Below are positions 24,528 to 32,762 of a stretch of DNA of 64,000 nucleotides, in pieces. Below the pieces are notes generated by a model that saw only the letters and a program-made list of their open reading frames with translations, was not told the DNA's origin and ran no database searches. This DNA comes from Sporobacter sp038405045 (GTDB taxonomy: Bacteria > Bacillota > Clostridia > Oscillospirales > Oscillospiraceae), in NCBI GenBank assembly GCA_038405045.1, contig JBBZIV010000003.1, positions 124,001 through 188,000 of the forward strand. Reading direction: 5' to 3'. A program made the translations under genes and the position numbers. How positions within the stretch are numbered: position 1 is the stretch's first letter; each line of letters opens with the position of its first letter.

Positions 24528-25067
24528 TTAGCTTTCCATCTGCTTGCCAAGAAAACCTGCAACAGTCTGCGCCAGCTTATACTCAACTTCACCGAGAAGC
24601 TTTTCGCCCTCTGAAAAGAAGATGACGCAGCCCATCACGTCACCCTCGGAGATAATCGGCGCCGCTGTTTCAATGATATATTTTTCACTACTGTCAATGA
24701 TCGGCAGCCCTTTTTCACCGCTTTTCCGCTGGTACAGACGCCGCGCTTCCATCAGTTGTTCGAGGTCACTGCTGATATGCTTGTCCGTGAGTTCTCTTTT
24801 TGGAACGCCGCAGACAGAGATATACGAATCCCTATCGGCAACGGCGGCAAAGCAGCCCGCCGTTTTAAACAGCGTCTCGCAGATTTGGTTGGCGCTTTCT
24901 GACCATTCACCCATTGGTGAATACTTCTTGAAAATGACTTCGCCGTCTTTTTCCGTATATATTTCCAGCGGGTCGCCCTCGCGGATACGCATCGTCCGGC
25001 GGATCTCTTTTGGAATAACAACGCGTCCCAGATCATCAATTCGACGCACGATTCCGGTTGCTTTCAT
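24528..25067 (-). CDS. spoVT: Stage V sporulation protein T (AbrB-like regulator)
   Basis: 179 residues, the usual length for SpoVT. Residues 1-50 form the swapped-hairpin AbrB DNA-binding domain (MKATGIVRRIDDLGRVVIPK, EGDPLEIYTEKDGEVIFKKY); residues about 55-178 are the GAF-like domain that sets SpoVT apart from AbrB. In Bacillus it modulates sigma-G-dependent genes in the forespore. A GGGAGGG site is about 10 bp upstream of the ATG, and a sigma-G-like promoter lies further upstream. Its presence supports an endospore-forming organism. Confidence 0.96.
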   Translation of the reverse strand: MKATGIVRRIDDLGRVVIPKEIRRTMRIREGDPLEIYTEKDGEVIFKKYSPMGEWSESANQICETLFKTAGCFAAVADRDSYISVCGVPKRELTDKHISSDLEQLMEARRLYQRKSGEKGLPIIDSSEKYIIETAAPIISEGDVMGCVIFFSEGEKLLGEVEYKLAQTVAGFLGKQMES

Positions 25068-25098
25068 ATATATATGACCCTCCCTTGTTTTACAACAA

Positions 25099-25128
25099 TA
25101 GTATCCACAGTATTATTCTGACTATTCA
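25099..25128 (-). promoter_or_regulatory. Sigma-G (or sigma-F) type promoter of spoVT
   Basis: Minus strand: TGAATA, 17-bp spacer, GATACTA. The Bacillus sigma-G consensus is close to TGAATA-N17/18-CATACTA, so only the first -10 base differs. spoVT is known to be transcribed by sigma-G in B. subtilis, which fits. The start site would be about 25 bp upstream of the spoVT start codon. Confidence 0.75.
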
Positions 25129-25180
25129 GCGGCATGTCGTTTGCCTCTATTTGCCATATGCGCGCTTCATTATGAACTTC

Positions 25181-25216
25181 AAAAAAAAAATAAGCGCCGT
25201 TTTGGCACTTATTTTT
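25181..25216 (-). terminator. Second (distal) terminator of the ribosomal superoperon
   Basis: On the minus strand a 13-bp stem (one G-U pair: AAAAATAAGTGCC / GGCGCTTATTTTT) with a 5-nt loop runs straight into a T10 tract: a textbook intrinsic terminator. Confidence 0.85.
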
Positions 25217-25235
25217 GTATGCGGCATTATACCGC

Positions 25236-25268
25236 AAAAAGAGCAGGGGGCTCTTCGCCCCCCGCTGC
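25236..25268 (-). terminator. First terminator after rplQ
   Basis: Minus strand: a GC-rich hairpin (GCAG plus GGGGG pairing with CCCCC plus CTGC around a short loop), followed by CTTTTTGCGG. It lies 6 bp past the rplQ stop. Confidence 0.82.
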
Positions 25269-25274
25269 GTATTA

Positions 25275-25616
25275 TTAAACAAGCTCTACAATGGCCATCT
25301 CGGCTGCGTCGCCGCGCCGGGCGCCGATTTTGGTGATGCGTGTGTATCCGCCGTTGCGTTCGGCATATCCGGGCGCCAGCTCTTTAAAAACCTTTGTCAC
25401 AATGTCTTCCCGTGTCATGAAAGACATCGCCTGGCGTCTGGACGCCAGCGTGTTCTTTTTGCCGAGGCTGATCATTTTCTCGGCAAGCGGCGCAATTTCC
25501 TTGGCGCGGGCAACCGTTGTCTCCATCCTGCCTCTGTCGAGAAAATCGGTGACCTGCTGCCGCAGCATGGCAAGACGCTGGTCCGTCGTTTTGCCGAGTT
25601 TACGTAATCCAGGCAT
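25275..25616 (-). CDS. rplQ: 50S ribosomal protein L17
   Basis: 113 residues, usual for bacterial L17, which sits near the peptide exit tunnel on the solvent side. PGLRKLGKTTDQRLAMLRQQ at the N-terminus and the C-terminal GGYTRITKIGARRGDAAEMAIVELV block are diagnostic. It is the last gene of the superoperon, 26 bp after rpoA, directly before two tandem terminators. Confidence 0.97.
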   Translation of the reverse strand: MPGLRKLGKTTDQRLAMLRQQVTDFLDRGRMETTVARAKEIAPLAEKMISLGKKNTLASRRQAMSFMTREDIVTKVFKELAPGYAERNGGYTRITKIGARRGDAAEMAIVELV

Positions 25617-25642
25617 GTCGTTTGCCTCCTTAAACTGAAATA

Positions 25643-26593
25643 TTAACTATTTTCGTCGCTCGTCAGGGACAGGCCCATCATGGCCAGTTTATGAACGACT
25701 TCTTCAAGCGATTTGCGCCCCAAATTACGAACCTTGATCATTTCTTCCTCGGATTTGGAGATCAAATCTTCAACCGTGTTGATGTTGGCGCGTTTGAGGC
25801 AGTTAAAGCTACGGACGGATAGATCAAGCTCTTCAATCGTCATCTCAAGCACCTTGTCTCTCTGCGTCTCTGCTTTTTCAACGACGGTCGATTTGCTGCC
25901 GATTGTCTCCGACAGATCCGTAAACAGCGCGAAGTGGTCACAGAGGATTTTTGCACCCAGCGAAACGGCGTCTCTGGCGGAGATGGTTTTATCCGTCCAA
26001 ACCTCAAGCGTCAGCTTGTCAAAGTCCGTCATGTTACCAACACGCGTATTTTCAACCGTATAGTTAACCTTCTGCACCGGCGTATAGATCGAGTCGATCG
26101 GAATAACGCCGATAATCGGCTGCTGCAGCTTGTTGCGTTCGGCTGAAACGTATCCTCTGCCGTGGCCAAGCGTCATCTCAATGCTGAGTGTCGCGTCGGC
26201 GCTCAGCGTGGCAATATGCAGGTCGGGGTTTAAAATCTCAACCTCGCTGTCCGGCTTGATATCACCAGCCGTGACGGCACCCTCACCTGTTGCCTCTATA
26301 TAGATCGTTTTTGCTCTTGGGTTGTGGAGTCTCGCGATAATCCCCTTGATGTTGAGGATAATCTCCGTGACATCTTCCTTGACTCCCGGAATCGTTGAAA
26401 ACTCATGCTGTATGCCGGCGATTTTTACGGTCGTCACGGCAGTACCGGGCAGTGAAGACAACAGGATTCTGCGAAGGGAGTTTCCTAAGGTCGTGCCATA
26501 ACCGCGCTCCAACGGCTCGACAACATATTTGCCGTACGAATCGTCACCCGGCGTTTCAAGGCATTCAATACGCGGTCTTTCAATTTCTACCAT
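25643..26593 (-). CDS. rpoA: RNA polymerase alpha subunit
   Basis: 316 residues. The N-terminal domain (1-230; EPLERGYGTTLGNSLRRILLSSLPG, TVEKAETQ) dimerises and nucleates core assembly; after a short linker the C-terminal domain (about 250-312; LDLSVRSFNCLKRANINTVEDL, VRNLGRKSLEEV) binds UP elements and activators. Located between rpsD and rplQ as in other Firmicutes, so polymerase and ribosome synthesis are linked transcriptionally. Confidence 0.98.
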   Translation of the reverse strand: MVEIERPRIECLETPGDDSYGKYVVEPLERGYGTTLGNSLRRILLSSLPGTAVTTVKIAGIQHEFSTIPGVKEDVTEIILNIKGIIARLHNPRAKTIYIEATGEGAVTAGDIKPDSEVEILNPDLHIATLSADATLSIEMTLGHGRGYVSAERNKLQQPIIGVIPIDSIYTPVQKVNYTVENTRVGNMTDFDKLTLEVWTDKTISARDAVSLGAKILCDHFALFTDLSETIGSKSTVVEKAETQRDKVLEMTIEELDLSVRSFNCLKRANINTVEDLISKSEEEMIKVRNLGRKSLEEVVHKLAMMGLSLTSDENS

Positions 26594-26666
26594 ATATACC
26601 CTCCTTCAATGATCGGCGCATAGTCGCGCTTCGATGTGACAGCTATCCAATATGAGGGCTTGTATC

Positions 26667-27293
26667 TTACTTCGAGTAAAGCTCAACGATCAGCTGCTCG
26701 GTGATTGGCAGGTCGATTTCCTCTCTGGCGGGGAGACCGACAACCTTGGCCGATTGCTGCGTCGCATCATACTCAAGCCACTTCGGGGGCTGCCTGAAGG
26801 AATTTGCTTCGATCACCGACTTAAACTTATCCAGGCTTCTGCTGGAGTCTTTCAAGGCGAGGACCATGCCCGGCTTGACGATAAACGAGGGTATGTTGAC
26901 CTTTTTGCCATTGACCTTGAAGTGCCCATGCAGCACGAGCTGCCTGGCCTCGGCGCGGCTCATGGCAAAACCGAGTCTGTAAACGGTATTGTCAAGGCGT
27001 CTTTCAAGGAGCGCGAGCAGATTTTCGCCCGTCTTGCCCTTCATTTTGCTGGCTATATCGAAATAGCCTCTGAACTGGCTCTCCAAAACGCCGTAATATC
27101 TCTTAGCCTTTTGCTTTTCGCGAAGCTGCGTACCGTATTCGGACACCTTTGTACGGCCCTGTCCATGTTGCCCAGGCGCATAAGTCCTGCGGTCGACGGC
27201 ACATTTTTCCGTATAGCACCGGTCGCCCTTGAGAAAGAGTTTTTGTCCTTCCCGGCGGCAGAGGCGGCAAACTGCATCGGTATATCTTGCCAT
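26667..27293 (-). CDS. rpsD: 30S ribosomal protein S4
   Basis: 208 residues; primary 16S-binding protein and, in many bacteria, autogenous regulator of the alpha operon. The N-terminus keeps a zinc-type cysteine set (C9, C12, C26, C31: VCRLCRREGQKLFLKGDRC...C), followed by the S4 RNA-binding domain (RLDNTVYRLGFAMSRAEARQLVLHGH). Unlike B. subtilis, where rpsD is elsewhere, it lies here between rpsK and rpoA, as in many clostridia. The 73-bp gap to rpoA is slightly long. Confidence 0.97.
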   Translation of the reverse strand: MARYTDAVCRLCRREGQKLFLKGDRCYTEKCAVDRRTYAPGQHGQGRTKVSEYGTQLREKQKAKRYYGVLESQFRGYFDIASKMKGKTGENLLALLERRLDNTVYRLGFAMSRAEARQLVLHGHFKVNGKKVNIPSFIVKPGMVLALKDSSRSLDKFKSVIEANSFRQPPKWLEYDATQQSAKVVGLPAREEIDLPITEQLIVELYSK

Positions 27294-27306
27294 AGATTAT
27301 TCCTCC

Positions 27307-27708
27307 TTAAACTCTGCGTCTTTTCGGCGGACGGCAGCCGTTGTGCGGTATTGGCGTCACGTCTTTGATCATGGTGACTTCGAGCCCAGCCGACTGGAGC
27401 GCTCGAATCGCCGCCTCACGGCCGGAGCCGGGGCCTTTGACAAAGACTTCAACGGTTTTCAGCCCGTGCTCCATCGCCGCCTTGGCCGCCGTCTCAGCGG
27501 CTGTCTGCGCGGCGTAAGGCGTTGATTTCCGGCTTCCGCGGAAACCCATGCCGCCGGCAGAAGCCCAGGAAAGCGCGTTGCCTGCCGTGTCGGTCACAGT
27601 AACCATTGTGTTGTTGAAGGACGAGCTGATATGCACGGCGCCCTTTTCTATATTCTTGCGTTCGCGGCGTCTTTTGACGACCTTTTTGCCCTTTGCGGGT
27701 GCTGCCAC
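27307..27708 (-). CDS. rpsK: 30S ribosomal protein S11
   Basis: 133 residues of the platform protein S11. The basic N-terminus (KGKKVVKRRRERK) precedes HISSSFNNTMVTVTD, GMGFRGSRKSTPYAAQ and the C-terminal PHNGCRPPKRRRV, all family hallmarks. It lies 12 bp after rpsM and 13 bp before rpsD. Confidence 0.98.
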   Translation of the reverse strand: MAAPAKGKKVVKRRRERKNIEKGAVHISSSFNNTMVTVTDTAGNALSWASAGGMGFRGSRKSTPYAAQTAAETAAKAAMEHGLKTVEVFVKGPGSGREAAIRALQSAGLEVTMIKDVTPIPHNGCRPPKRRRV

Positions 27709-27720
27709 AGTGACCCCTCC

Positions 27721-28089
27721 TTACTTCTTCTTGTTGGCGATTGTGCGCTTTGGTCCCTTGCGGGTGCGCGCATTCGTCTTGCTTCTCTGGCCGCGGACGG
27801 GGAGGCCTCTTCTGTGGCGTGTGCCTCTGTAGCAGCCGATTTCTGTCAGGCGCTTTATATCCAGCGCAACGGTACGCCGAAGGTCGCCCTCCACGACAAA
27901 GTTCTTATCGATGCACTCACGCAGTGCCGTCTCCTCGGCCTCGGTGAGATTCTTGACTCTCGTATCGGGATTGATGCCGGTTTGTTCAAGGATTTTCTTC
28001 GCGCTCGTCCTGCCAATGCCAAAGACATACGTCAGGCCGATTTCAATCCTTTTGTCCTTAGGCAGGTCAACGCCGGAAATACGTGCCAT
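27721..28089 (-). CDS. rpsM: 30S ribosomal protein S13
   Basis: 122 residues, starting MARISGVDLPKDKRIEIGLT; forms the head bridge to the 50S subunit and contacts P-site tRNA through its basic tail (RGQRSKTNARTRKGPKR). The helix-turn-helix-like FGIGRTSAKKIL is conserved. The preceding rpmJ ends 43 bp upstream. Confidence 0.98.
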   Translation of the reverse strand: MARISGVDLPKDKRIEIGLTYVFGIGRTSAKKILEQTGINPDTRVKNLTEAEETALRECIDKNFVVEGDLRRTVALDIKRLTEIGCYRGTRHRRGLPVRGQRSKTNARTRKGPKRTIANKKK

Positions 28090-28132
28090 ACTTTTTAATC
28101 ATTCCTTTCGTTCATATGAGGAATCTACAGAA

Positions 28133-28246
28133 TTAACCCTGTCTCTGCTTGTGTTTGGGGTTTTCACAAATAACCATAACTTTACCCTTGCGCTTGATGA
28201 TTTTGCATTTCTCGCACATGGGTTTAACGGACGGTCTCACTTTCAT
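28133..28246 (-). CDS. rpmJ: 50S ribosomal protein L36
   Basis: 37 residues, too short for usual ORF cut-offs but unmistakable: starts MKVRPSVKPMCEKCK and ends KHKQRQG. C11, C14 and C27 with the H32 region form the zinc ribbon, so this is the zinc-binding (C+) paralogue. It sits in its usual place between infA and rpsM. Confidence 0.95.
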   Translation of the reverse strand: MKVRPSVKPMCEKCKIIKRKGKVMVICENPKHKQRQG

Positions 28247-28365
28247 AATCAAGCATCCATTTCTCCGGCGTGAGTGAACTGTTTAAGCGGCACCTGTCGG
28301 TTCTCGCCGGTATCGCGACAGGCTGTGTATTGTTTTCGCTCCGAAGAGCGGATATCAATTAACCG

Positions 28366-28584
28366 TTATTTACTCCGCCATGTGATCCTGCCGCGTGTTA
28401 GATCGTATGGCGACATTTGAACTGTCACCTTGTCACCCGGCAGAATTCTGATAAAGTTCATCCGGAGCTTGCCAGAGATATGCGCCAGAATGGTGTGCCC
28501 GCTTCCAATATCGACCTGAAACATCGTATTCGGCAGCGACTCTAAAACGATACCTTCCAGTTCTATCATGTCGTCTTTTGCCAA
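28366..28584 (-). CDS. infA: Translation initiation factor IF-1
   Basis: 72 residues, a single OB fold that occupies the A site of the 30S subunit during initiation. DDMIELEGIVLESLPNTMF, the HISGKLRMNFIRILPGDKV block and the terminal RGRITWRSK are typical. The start is TTG (28584), 8 bp after AGGAGG; the longer in-frame extension overlaps the previous gene and is rejected. A 119-bp spacer with two small stem-loops separates it from rpmJ. Confidence 0.96.
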   Translation of the reverse strand: MAKDDMIELEGIVLESLPNTMFQVDIGSGHTILAHISGKLRMNFIRILPGDKVTVQMSPYDLTRGRITWRSK

Positions 28585-28585
28585 T

Positions 28586-28879
28586 TTACATACCTCCTTC
28601 ATCTCCGAGTTGATTCGCCAAATGCTCAGCAAGTGCCCGCCGCAAATCACTATTGGTGACCTTTTGTCGGCTGCGGATTTTTTCCGCTGCCCGGCAGCCG
28701 CTTTTTGTCTCGATCCGGACATGCTTGAGCTTTTTTCGTTTCGGCTTTTCAAGCCGTCTGGTTTTCCCGTCACATAGATAAACGAAGTTATCGGCCATAT
28801 CGATGACAAAGAAGCACTTGCCCTTGTCTCTGCCATTAACGGATGTGACGATGTCTGACAATTCGATTTCCATCATCAT
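28586..28879 (-). CDS. KOW-domain RNA-binding-like protein
   Basis: 97 residues. The N-terminal half (IVTSVNGRDKGKCFFVIDMADNFVYLCDGKTRRLEKPKRKKLKHV) matches the L14e/L27e-like KOW proteins often encoded between map and infA in Firmicutes; the rest is a basic helical tail. Its stop codon ends 1 bp before the infA start and its start overlaps the map stop, so it is fully embedded in the operon. The exact role is unknown; a ribosome-related function is inferred from location. Confidence 0.8.
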   Translation of the reverse strand: MMMEIELSDIVTSVNGRDKGKCFFVIDMADNFVYLCDGKTRRLEKPKRKKLKHVRIETKSGCRAAEKIRSRQKVTNSDLRRALAEHLANQLGDEGGM

Positions 28880-29631
28880 AGATCCCCTGCCGTTGTGAGG
28901 ATTTCGGGTGTCCCGTCCGTCACGAGGATGCTGTTTTCATAATGGGCCGAAAGCCTCCCGTCAAGCGTGACGACTGTCCATTTGTCCGGAAGAACCCGTA
29001 TGGCGGCAGTCCCCATGTTAACCATCGGCTCGATTGCCAGTGTCATGCCGCGAACGAGTCTTGCGCCGTGCCCCGGTCGACCGAAGTTCGGGATCTCCGG
29101 CGGCTCGTGCATCGCCGAGCCCACACCGTGGCCGACGTATTCGCGGACAACCGAAAAACCGTTTGTTTCAACATAACTCTGGATGGCGTGTGAGATATCG
29201 GAGATTCGAAAGCCTTCCCGGGCATATTTGAGACCTTCAAAAAAGCTGTTGCGGGTGACTTCGATGAGGCGTTCTGCCTCGGGCGATGCCTTTCCGACAA
29301 CAAAGGTTGCTGCGCAGTCACCAATATAACCGTCTTTTGTCGCGCCGACGTCGATGCTGATGATGTCGCCGTCACATAACGAGCGTTGACCTGGGATACC
29401 GTGAATAACCTGGTCGTTGACGGATGCGCAGATACTGCCGGGAAAACCGTGATAATTGTAGAAGGTTGGAACAGCGCCCTGGGCACGAATGAAGTCATGG
29501 ACACACGTATCGATTTCCCTTGTCGTGACACCCACTTTTGCCATTTTGCCCCCCAGCGCGAGCGCAGCAGCCGCGATGCGCCCGGCGCGGCGCATGAGCT
29601 CCGCTTCTCGGGATGATTTGAGTTTAATCAT
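28876..29631 (-). CDS. map: Methionine aminopeptidase, type I
   Basis: 251 residues; removes the initiator methionine from nascent proteins. The pita-bread fold metal ligands are present: D in SIDVGATKDGYIGDCAATF, H in EYVGHGVGSAMHEPPEIPNFG, and E in LAIEPMV and the late HYENSILVT. No N-terminal zinc extension. It starts 1 bp after the adk stop and overlaps the KOW gene by four bases. Confidence 0.97.
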   Translation of the reverse strand: MIKLKSSREAELMRRAGRIAAAALALGGKMAKVGVTTREIDTCVHDFIRAQGAVPTFYNYHGFPGSICASVNDQVIHGIPGQRSLCDGDIISIDVGATKDGYIGDCAATFVVGKASPEAERLIEVTRNSFFEGLKYAREGFRISDISHAIQSYVETNGFSVVREYVGHGVGSAMHEPPEIPNFGRPGHGARLVRGMTLAIEPMVNMGTAAIRVLPDKWTVVTLDGRLSAHYENSILVTDGTPEILTTAGDL

Positions 29632-29632
29632 C

Positions 29633-30265
29633 TTAAATCCCCAAGGCTTTTAAAATAACCTCGGTTGTTGCCTCAATTGTCGGCTGATTGTCAACAGACT
29701 TCAGCTTTCCTCTTGATTTGTAAAAGTCAATAAGCGGCTCCGTCTCCTGGTGATAAACCTTCAGCCGGTTTTTAACCGTTTCAGGTTCATCGTCCTTTCG
29801 TACGGTAAGCGCGCCGCCGCAGGCGTCACAGACGTTTTCTGCTTTTGGCGGGTTTGATACGACGTGGAAGGTGGCGCTGCACTGTGCGCACGTCCGCCTG
29901 CCGGTCATTCTCGCCTCAATCTCCGCGTCGGATATTTCAATGACAACTGCCGCGTCGATATCGACACCGGCATCCTCAAGCGCCTTAGCCTGGCCGATTG
30001 TTCTCGGCATACCATCGAGGATGTATCCGCCGGCGCAGTCAGCTTCTGCAAGGCGTTCTTGAATGATCCCGATGATAACGTCATCCGGGACAAGCCCGCC
30101 GGACTCCATGTAAGCTTTGGCCTTCAGACCGATGGGGGTGCCGTTTTTCACGGCTGCCCTTAAAATATTGCCGGTTGAAATCGTCGGTATCGAGAGCTTC
30201 TTGCTAATAATGTCGGCCTGTGTTCCTTTACCGGCACCCGGTGCTCCCAAAAGTATCAGTTTCAA
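29633..30265 (-). CDS. adk: Adenylate kinase with zinc-binding lid
   Basis: 210 residues; 2 ADP to ATP + AMP. The P-loop GAPGAGKGTQA is at residues 7-17. The lid (about 125-162) has four cysteines (CAQCSATFHV ... CDACGG), so it binds zinc, as in most Gram-positive enzymes. Between secY and map, the standard order, 12 bp from secY. Confidence 0.97.
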   Translation of the reverse strand: MKLILLGAPGAGKGTQADIISKKLSIPTISTGNILRAAVKNGTPIGLKAKAYMESGGLVPDDVIIGIIQERLAEADCAGGYILDGMPRTIGQAKALEDAGVDIDAAVVIEISDAEIEARMTGRRTCAQCSATFHVVSNPPKAENVCDACGGALTVRKDDEPETVKNRLKVYHQETEPLIDFYKSRGKLKSVDNQPTIEATTEVILKALGI

Positions 30266-30277
30266 CAGAAATCCTCC

Positions 30278-31573
30278 TTATTCAAGGAAACCTTTATAAT
30301 GGCGCATAAGCATCTGCGCTTCAAGCTGCTTCATTGTCTCCAGCGCAACGCCGACGACAATGATGATGGACGTGCCGCCGAGTGAAATGCCCTGTTCCGC
30401 CGCAGTTGGCGAGAACAAGCTAATGATAATCGGCGTGATGGCAATGATGGCAAGGTACAAGGCGCCGAAAAGTGTGATTTTAGTCAGCACCTTCTGTATA
30501 AACTCGCTCGTCGGCTTGCCGGCCCGGAATCCGGGGATAAAGCCGCCGTTCTTCTTCAGGTTGTTGGCCACCTCAACAGGGTTGAACTGTATCGTCGAAT
30601 AGAAATACGCAAAGAAGACGATCAGCAGGAAGTAAATGAGGGCATACGTCCATGTATTAGTATTGAATGCGTTCAAAAACCAGTTTGTTTTTGTGTTCCA
30701 CGCCGGGACAAAGGTGACAACCGTCGCTGGGAGCGATGCGATTGACTGCGCAAAAATGATCGGCATAACACCCGACATGTTGACCTTCATCGGCAGATGT
30801 GTCGACTGGCCGCCATACATTTTACGTCCGACGACGCGTTTGGCATACTGTACCGGTATGCGCCGCTCCGACTGTGTGACGATAACAATCATCACGATGA
30901 CGAGCAGAACACCGATGAGAAGCAGGACGTGCAACAGCCAGGAGGACGGCTCGGCTTTGACCTTTGTGATGGTTTGCACAAGCTGTGTCGGCCAGCGGGA
31001 GACAATGCTCGTAAACAGAATGATCGAAATGCCGTTGCCGATGCCGAATTCGGTAATCTGCTCACCCATCCACATCAGCAGGCAGCTGCCCGCTGTGAAG
31101 GAGAGAATGATGACAATCGCCGGCCAGACGTCACCCGTCGTAAGGATCTGCGGGCTTGTGCTGTTTTTCATGAGGAAGTAATACCCGAGACCTTGAATGA
31201 GCCCGATGCCGAGCGTCGAATAGCGTGTAATTTTCTCAAGCTTTTTCTTGCCTTCCTCGCCGCCTTCCTTTTGAAGGCGTTCCATGGCCGGGATGGCAAT
31301 CGTCAGAAGCTGGATGATAATCGATGCGTTGATATACGGCTGGATGGACAGTGCGAAGATCGTCGCCCTGGAGAAAGCGCTGCCCGACATGACGTTGTAA
31401 AGGCCCAGCACGGTGTTCTGCATCGACTGGAAATAAGTGCTGAGCGCCTCGACGTTGACATACGGAACGGGCACGGCGTCACCAAGACGGTAGAGCAACA
31501 GGATGAAGCCCATGAATATGAGCTTTTTCCTGATTTCTTCGATTTTCCATGCGTTGCGTATTGTCTGCAGCAC
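30278..31573 (-). CDS. secY: Preprotein translocase subunit SecY
   Basis: 431 residues with ten TM helices; pore of the Sec system through which signal-peptide proteins pass. LLYRLGDAVPVPYVNVEAL, the plug region after TM1, VYYFLMKNSTSP-like loop segments, and the C-terminal SLGGTSIIIVVGVALETMKQLEAQMLMRHYKGFLE are conserved. The rplO stop immediately abuts its start. Confidence 0.97.
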   Translation of the reverse strand: MLQTIRNAWKIEEIRKKLIFMGFILLLYRLGDAVPVPYVNVEALSTYFQSMQNTVLGLYNVMSGSAFSRATIFALSIQPYINASIIIQLLTIAIPAMERLQKEGGEEGKKKLEKITRYSTLGIGLIQGLGYYFLMKNSTSPQILTTGDVWPAIVIILSFTAGSCLLMWMGEQITEFGIGNGISIILFTSIVSRWPTQLVQTITKVKAEPSSWLLHVLLLIGVLLVIVMIVIVTQSERRIPVQYAKRVVGRKMYGGQSTHLPMKVNMSGVMPIIFAQSIASLPATVVTFVPAWNTKTNWFLNAFNTNTWTYALIYFLLIVFFAYFYSTIQFNPVEVANNLKKNGGFIPGFRAGKPTSEFIQKVLTKITLFGALYLAIIAITPIIISLFSPTAAEQGISLGGTSIIIVVGVALETMKQLEAQMLMRHYKGFLE

Positions 31574-32014
31574 TTAAATCACCTCGGCCTTTCCGCCGGC
31601 GGCTTCGATTTTCTCTTTGGCCGATTCTGAAAAAGCGGAGGCTTTGATTGTCAGTTTCTTCGTGAAGGCGCCGTTACCGAGTATTTTGACGCCATAGACG
31701 CATTTAGAGATCACACCGGCGGCAAGAAGTTCTTCCGCGCCGATGACGGCACCGTTGTCAAACCGCTCCAGTTCGGAGACGTTGACGGCCTCTAACGGTT
31801 TTGCAAAAATATTATTAAACCCGCGTTTAGGCACGCGGCGGACAAGGGGCATCTGGCCGCCTTCAAAGCCGACCCGGACGCCGCCGCCCGAACGCGCTTT
31901 CTGTCCTTTATGACCGCGCCCAGCCGTTTTGCCGTTACCGGTGCCGGGGCCTCTGCCCTTGCGCTTGGCAACGTGCGTGGAGCCTTCCGCGGGAGAAAGA
32001 TCGTGTAGATTCAT
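31574..32014 (-). CDS. rplO: 50S ribosomal protein L15
   Basis: 146 residues, starting MNLHDLSPAEGSTHVAKRKG. The glycine/arginine-rich N-terminal arm (GRGPGTGNGKTAGRGHKGQKAR) threads into 23S rRNA; the C-terminal globular part follows. It lies 15 bp after rpmD and directly before secY. Confidence 0.97.
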   Translation of the reverse strand: MNLHDLSPAEGSTHVAKRKGRGPGTGNGKTAGRGHKGQKARSGGGVRVGFEGGQMPLVRRVPKRGFNNIFAKPLEAVNVSELERFDNGAVIGAEELLAAGVISKCVYGVKILGNGAFTKKLTIKASAFSESAKEKIEAAGGKAEVI

Positions 32015-32029
32015 GCTCCTTGCGCCTCC

Positions 32030-32209
32030 TTATTCTTCTGTGACAGAGATAAGATAGCCAATCTGAGCAATCTTGCCTCTCGTCTGCGGATTGTCGGGCT
32101 GCACGGTCTGGCTGCCGATTTTGGTAAGCCCCAACGATTTTGCCGTGGCAATGTGGCTTTCCAGTCGGCCGCTTAAACTCTTGACCAGCTTGATTTTAAT
32201 GTTCGCCAT
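32030..32209 (-). CDS. rpmD: 50S ribosomal protein L30
   Basis: 59 residues beginning MANIKIKLVKSLSGR and containing QTVQPDNPQTRGKIAQIGYLI, the usual single-domain bacterial L30. The ATG at 32209 follows AGGGGGCAGC; the open frame upstream of it overlaps rpsE and is not part of the protein. Confidence 0.96.
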   Translation of the reverse strand: MANIKIKLVKSLSGRLESHIATAKSLGLTKIGSQTVQPDNPQTRGKIAQIGYLISVTEE

Positions 32210-32220
32210 GTTGCTGCCCC

Positions 32221-32745
32221 CTAACCCTGGATTTCTTCGACGCTCTTGCCTCTCGTCTTGGCGACCTGAGCGGCGTCGCGGAGCGACTTGAGTCCGACCA
32301 TGGTGGCAGCGACGACGTTCTGAGGATTGTTGGAGCGCAGGCATTTTGTTCTGATATCGTGAATCCCGGCAGCTTCAACGACAGCGCGGACGGCGCCGCC
32401 GGCAATAACGCCGGTACCGGCGGGAGCCGGCTTTAAGAGCACGCGACCGGCGCCGAATTCACCCACCACCTCGTGCGGGATTGTTGTTCCGGTCATCGTG
32501 ATGGTGACAATATTCTTTTTGGCATCTTCGATACCCTTGCGGATTGCTTCGGAAACCTCGCCGGCCTTGCCGAGTCCGAACCCGACGCGGCCTTTACCGT
32601 CACCAACGACGCAGAGCGCGGCGAACTTGAAGATACGGCCGCCCTTAACGGTTTTGGAAACGCGGTTTAAGGAAACGACCTTCTCCACGAACTCCGACTG
32701 TACTTCTTCTCTTTTGTTATCTCTTCTGTTGTTACCGTAAGCCAT
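32221..32745 (-). CDS. rpsE: 30S ribosomal protein S5
   Basis: 174 residues; helps decoding accuracy at the neck of the 30S. VVSLNRVSKTVKGGRIFKFAALCVVGDG (dsRNA-binding fold) and the C-terminal GTGVIAGGAVRAVVEAAGI domain are clear. The long-chain N-terminus (GNNRRDNKREE) is polar and likely disordered. Confidence 0.97.
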   Translation of the reverse strand: MAYGNNRRDNKREEVQSEFVEKVVSLNRVSKTVKGGRIFKFAALCVVGDGKGRVGFGLGKAGEVSEAIRKGIEDAKKNIVTITMTGTTIPHEVVGEFGAGRVLLKPAPAGTGVIAGGAVRAVVEAAGIHDIRTKCLRSNNPQNVVAATMVGLKSLRDAAQVAKTRGKSVEEIQG

Positions 32746-32762
32746 GTTGTTTCCTCCCCCCG

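Noticed and set aside
25058..25336. Plus-strand open frame at the end of the superoperon
   Set aside because: It runs through two intrinsic terminators and the spoVT promoter, with no ribosome-binding site; the sequence is explained by those elements.
30797..31630. 277-codon open frame antisense to secY
   Set aside because: secY on the other strand is unambiguous; the frame is rich in His/Arg/Asp as expected for antisense of membrane-protein codons.
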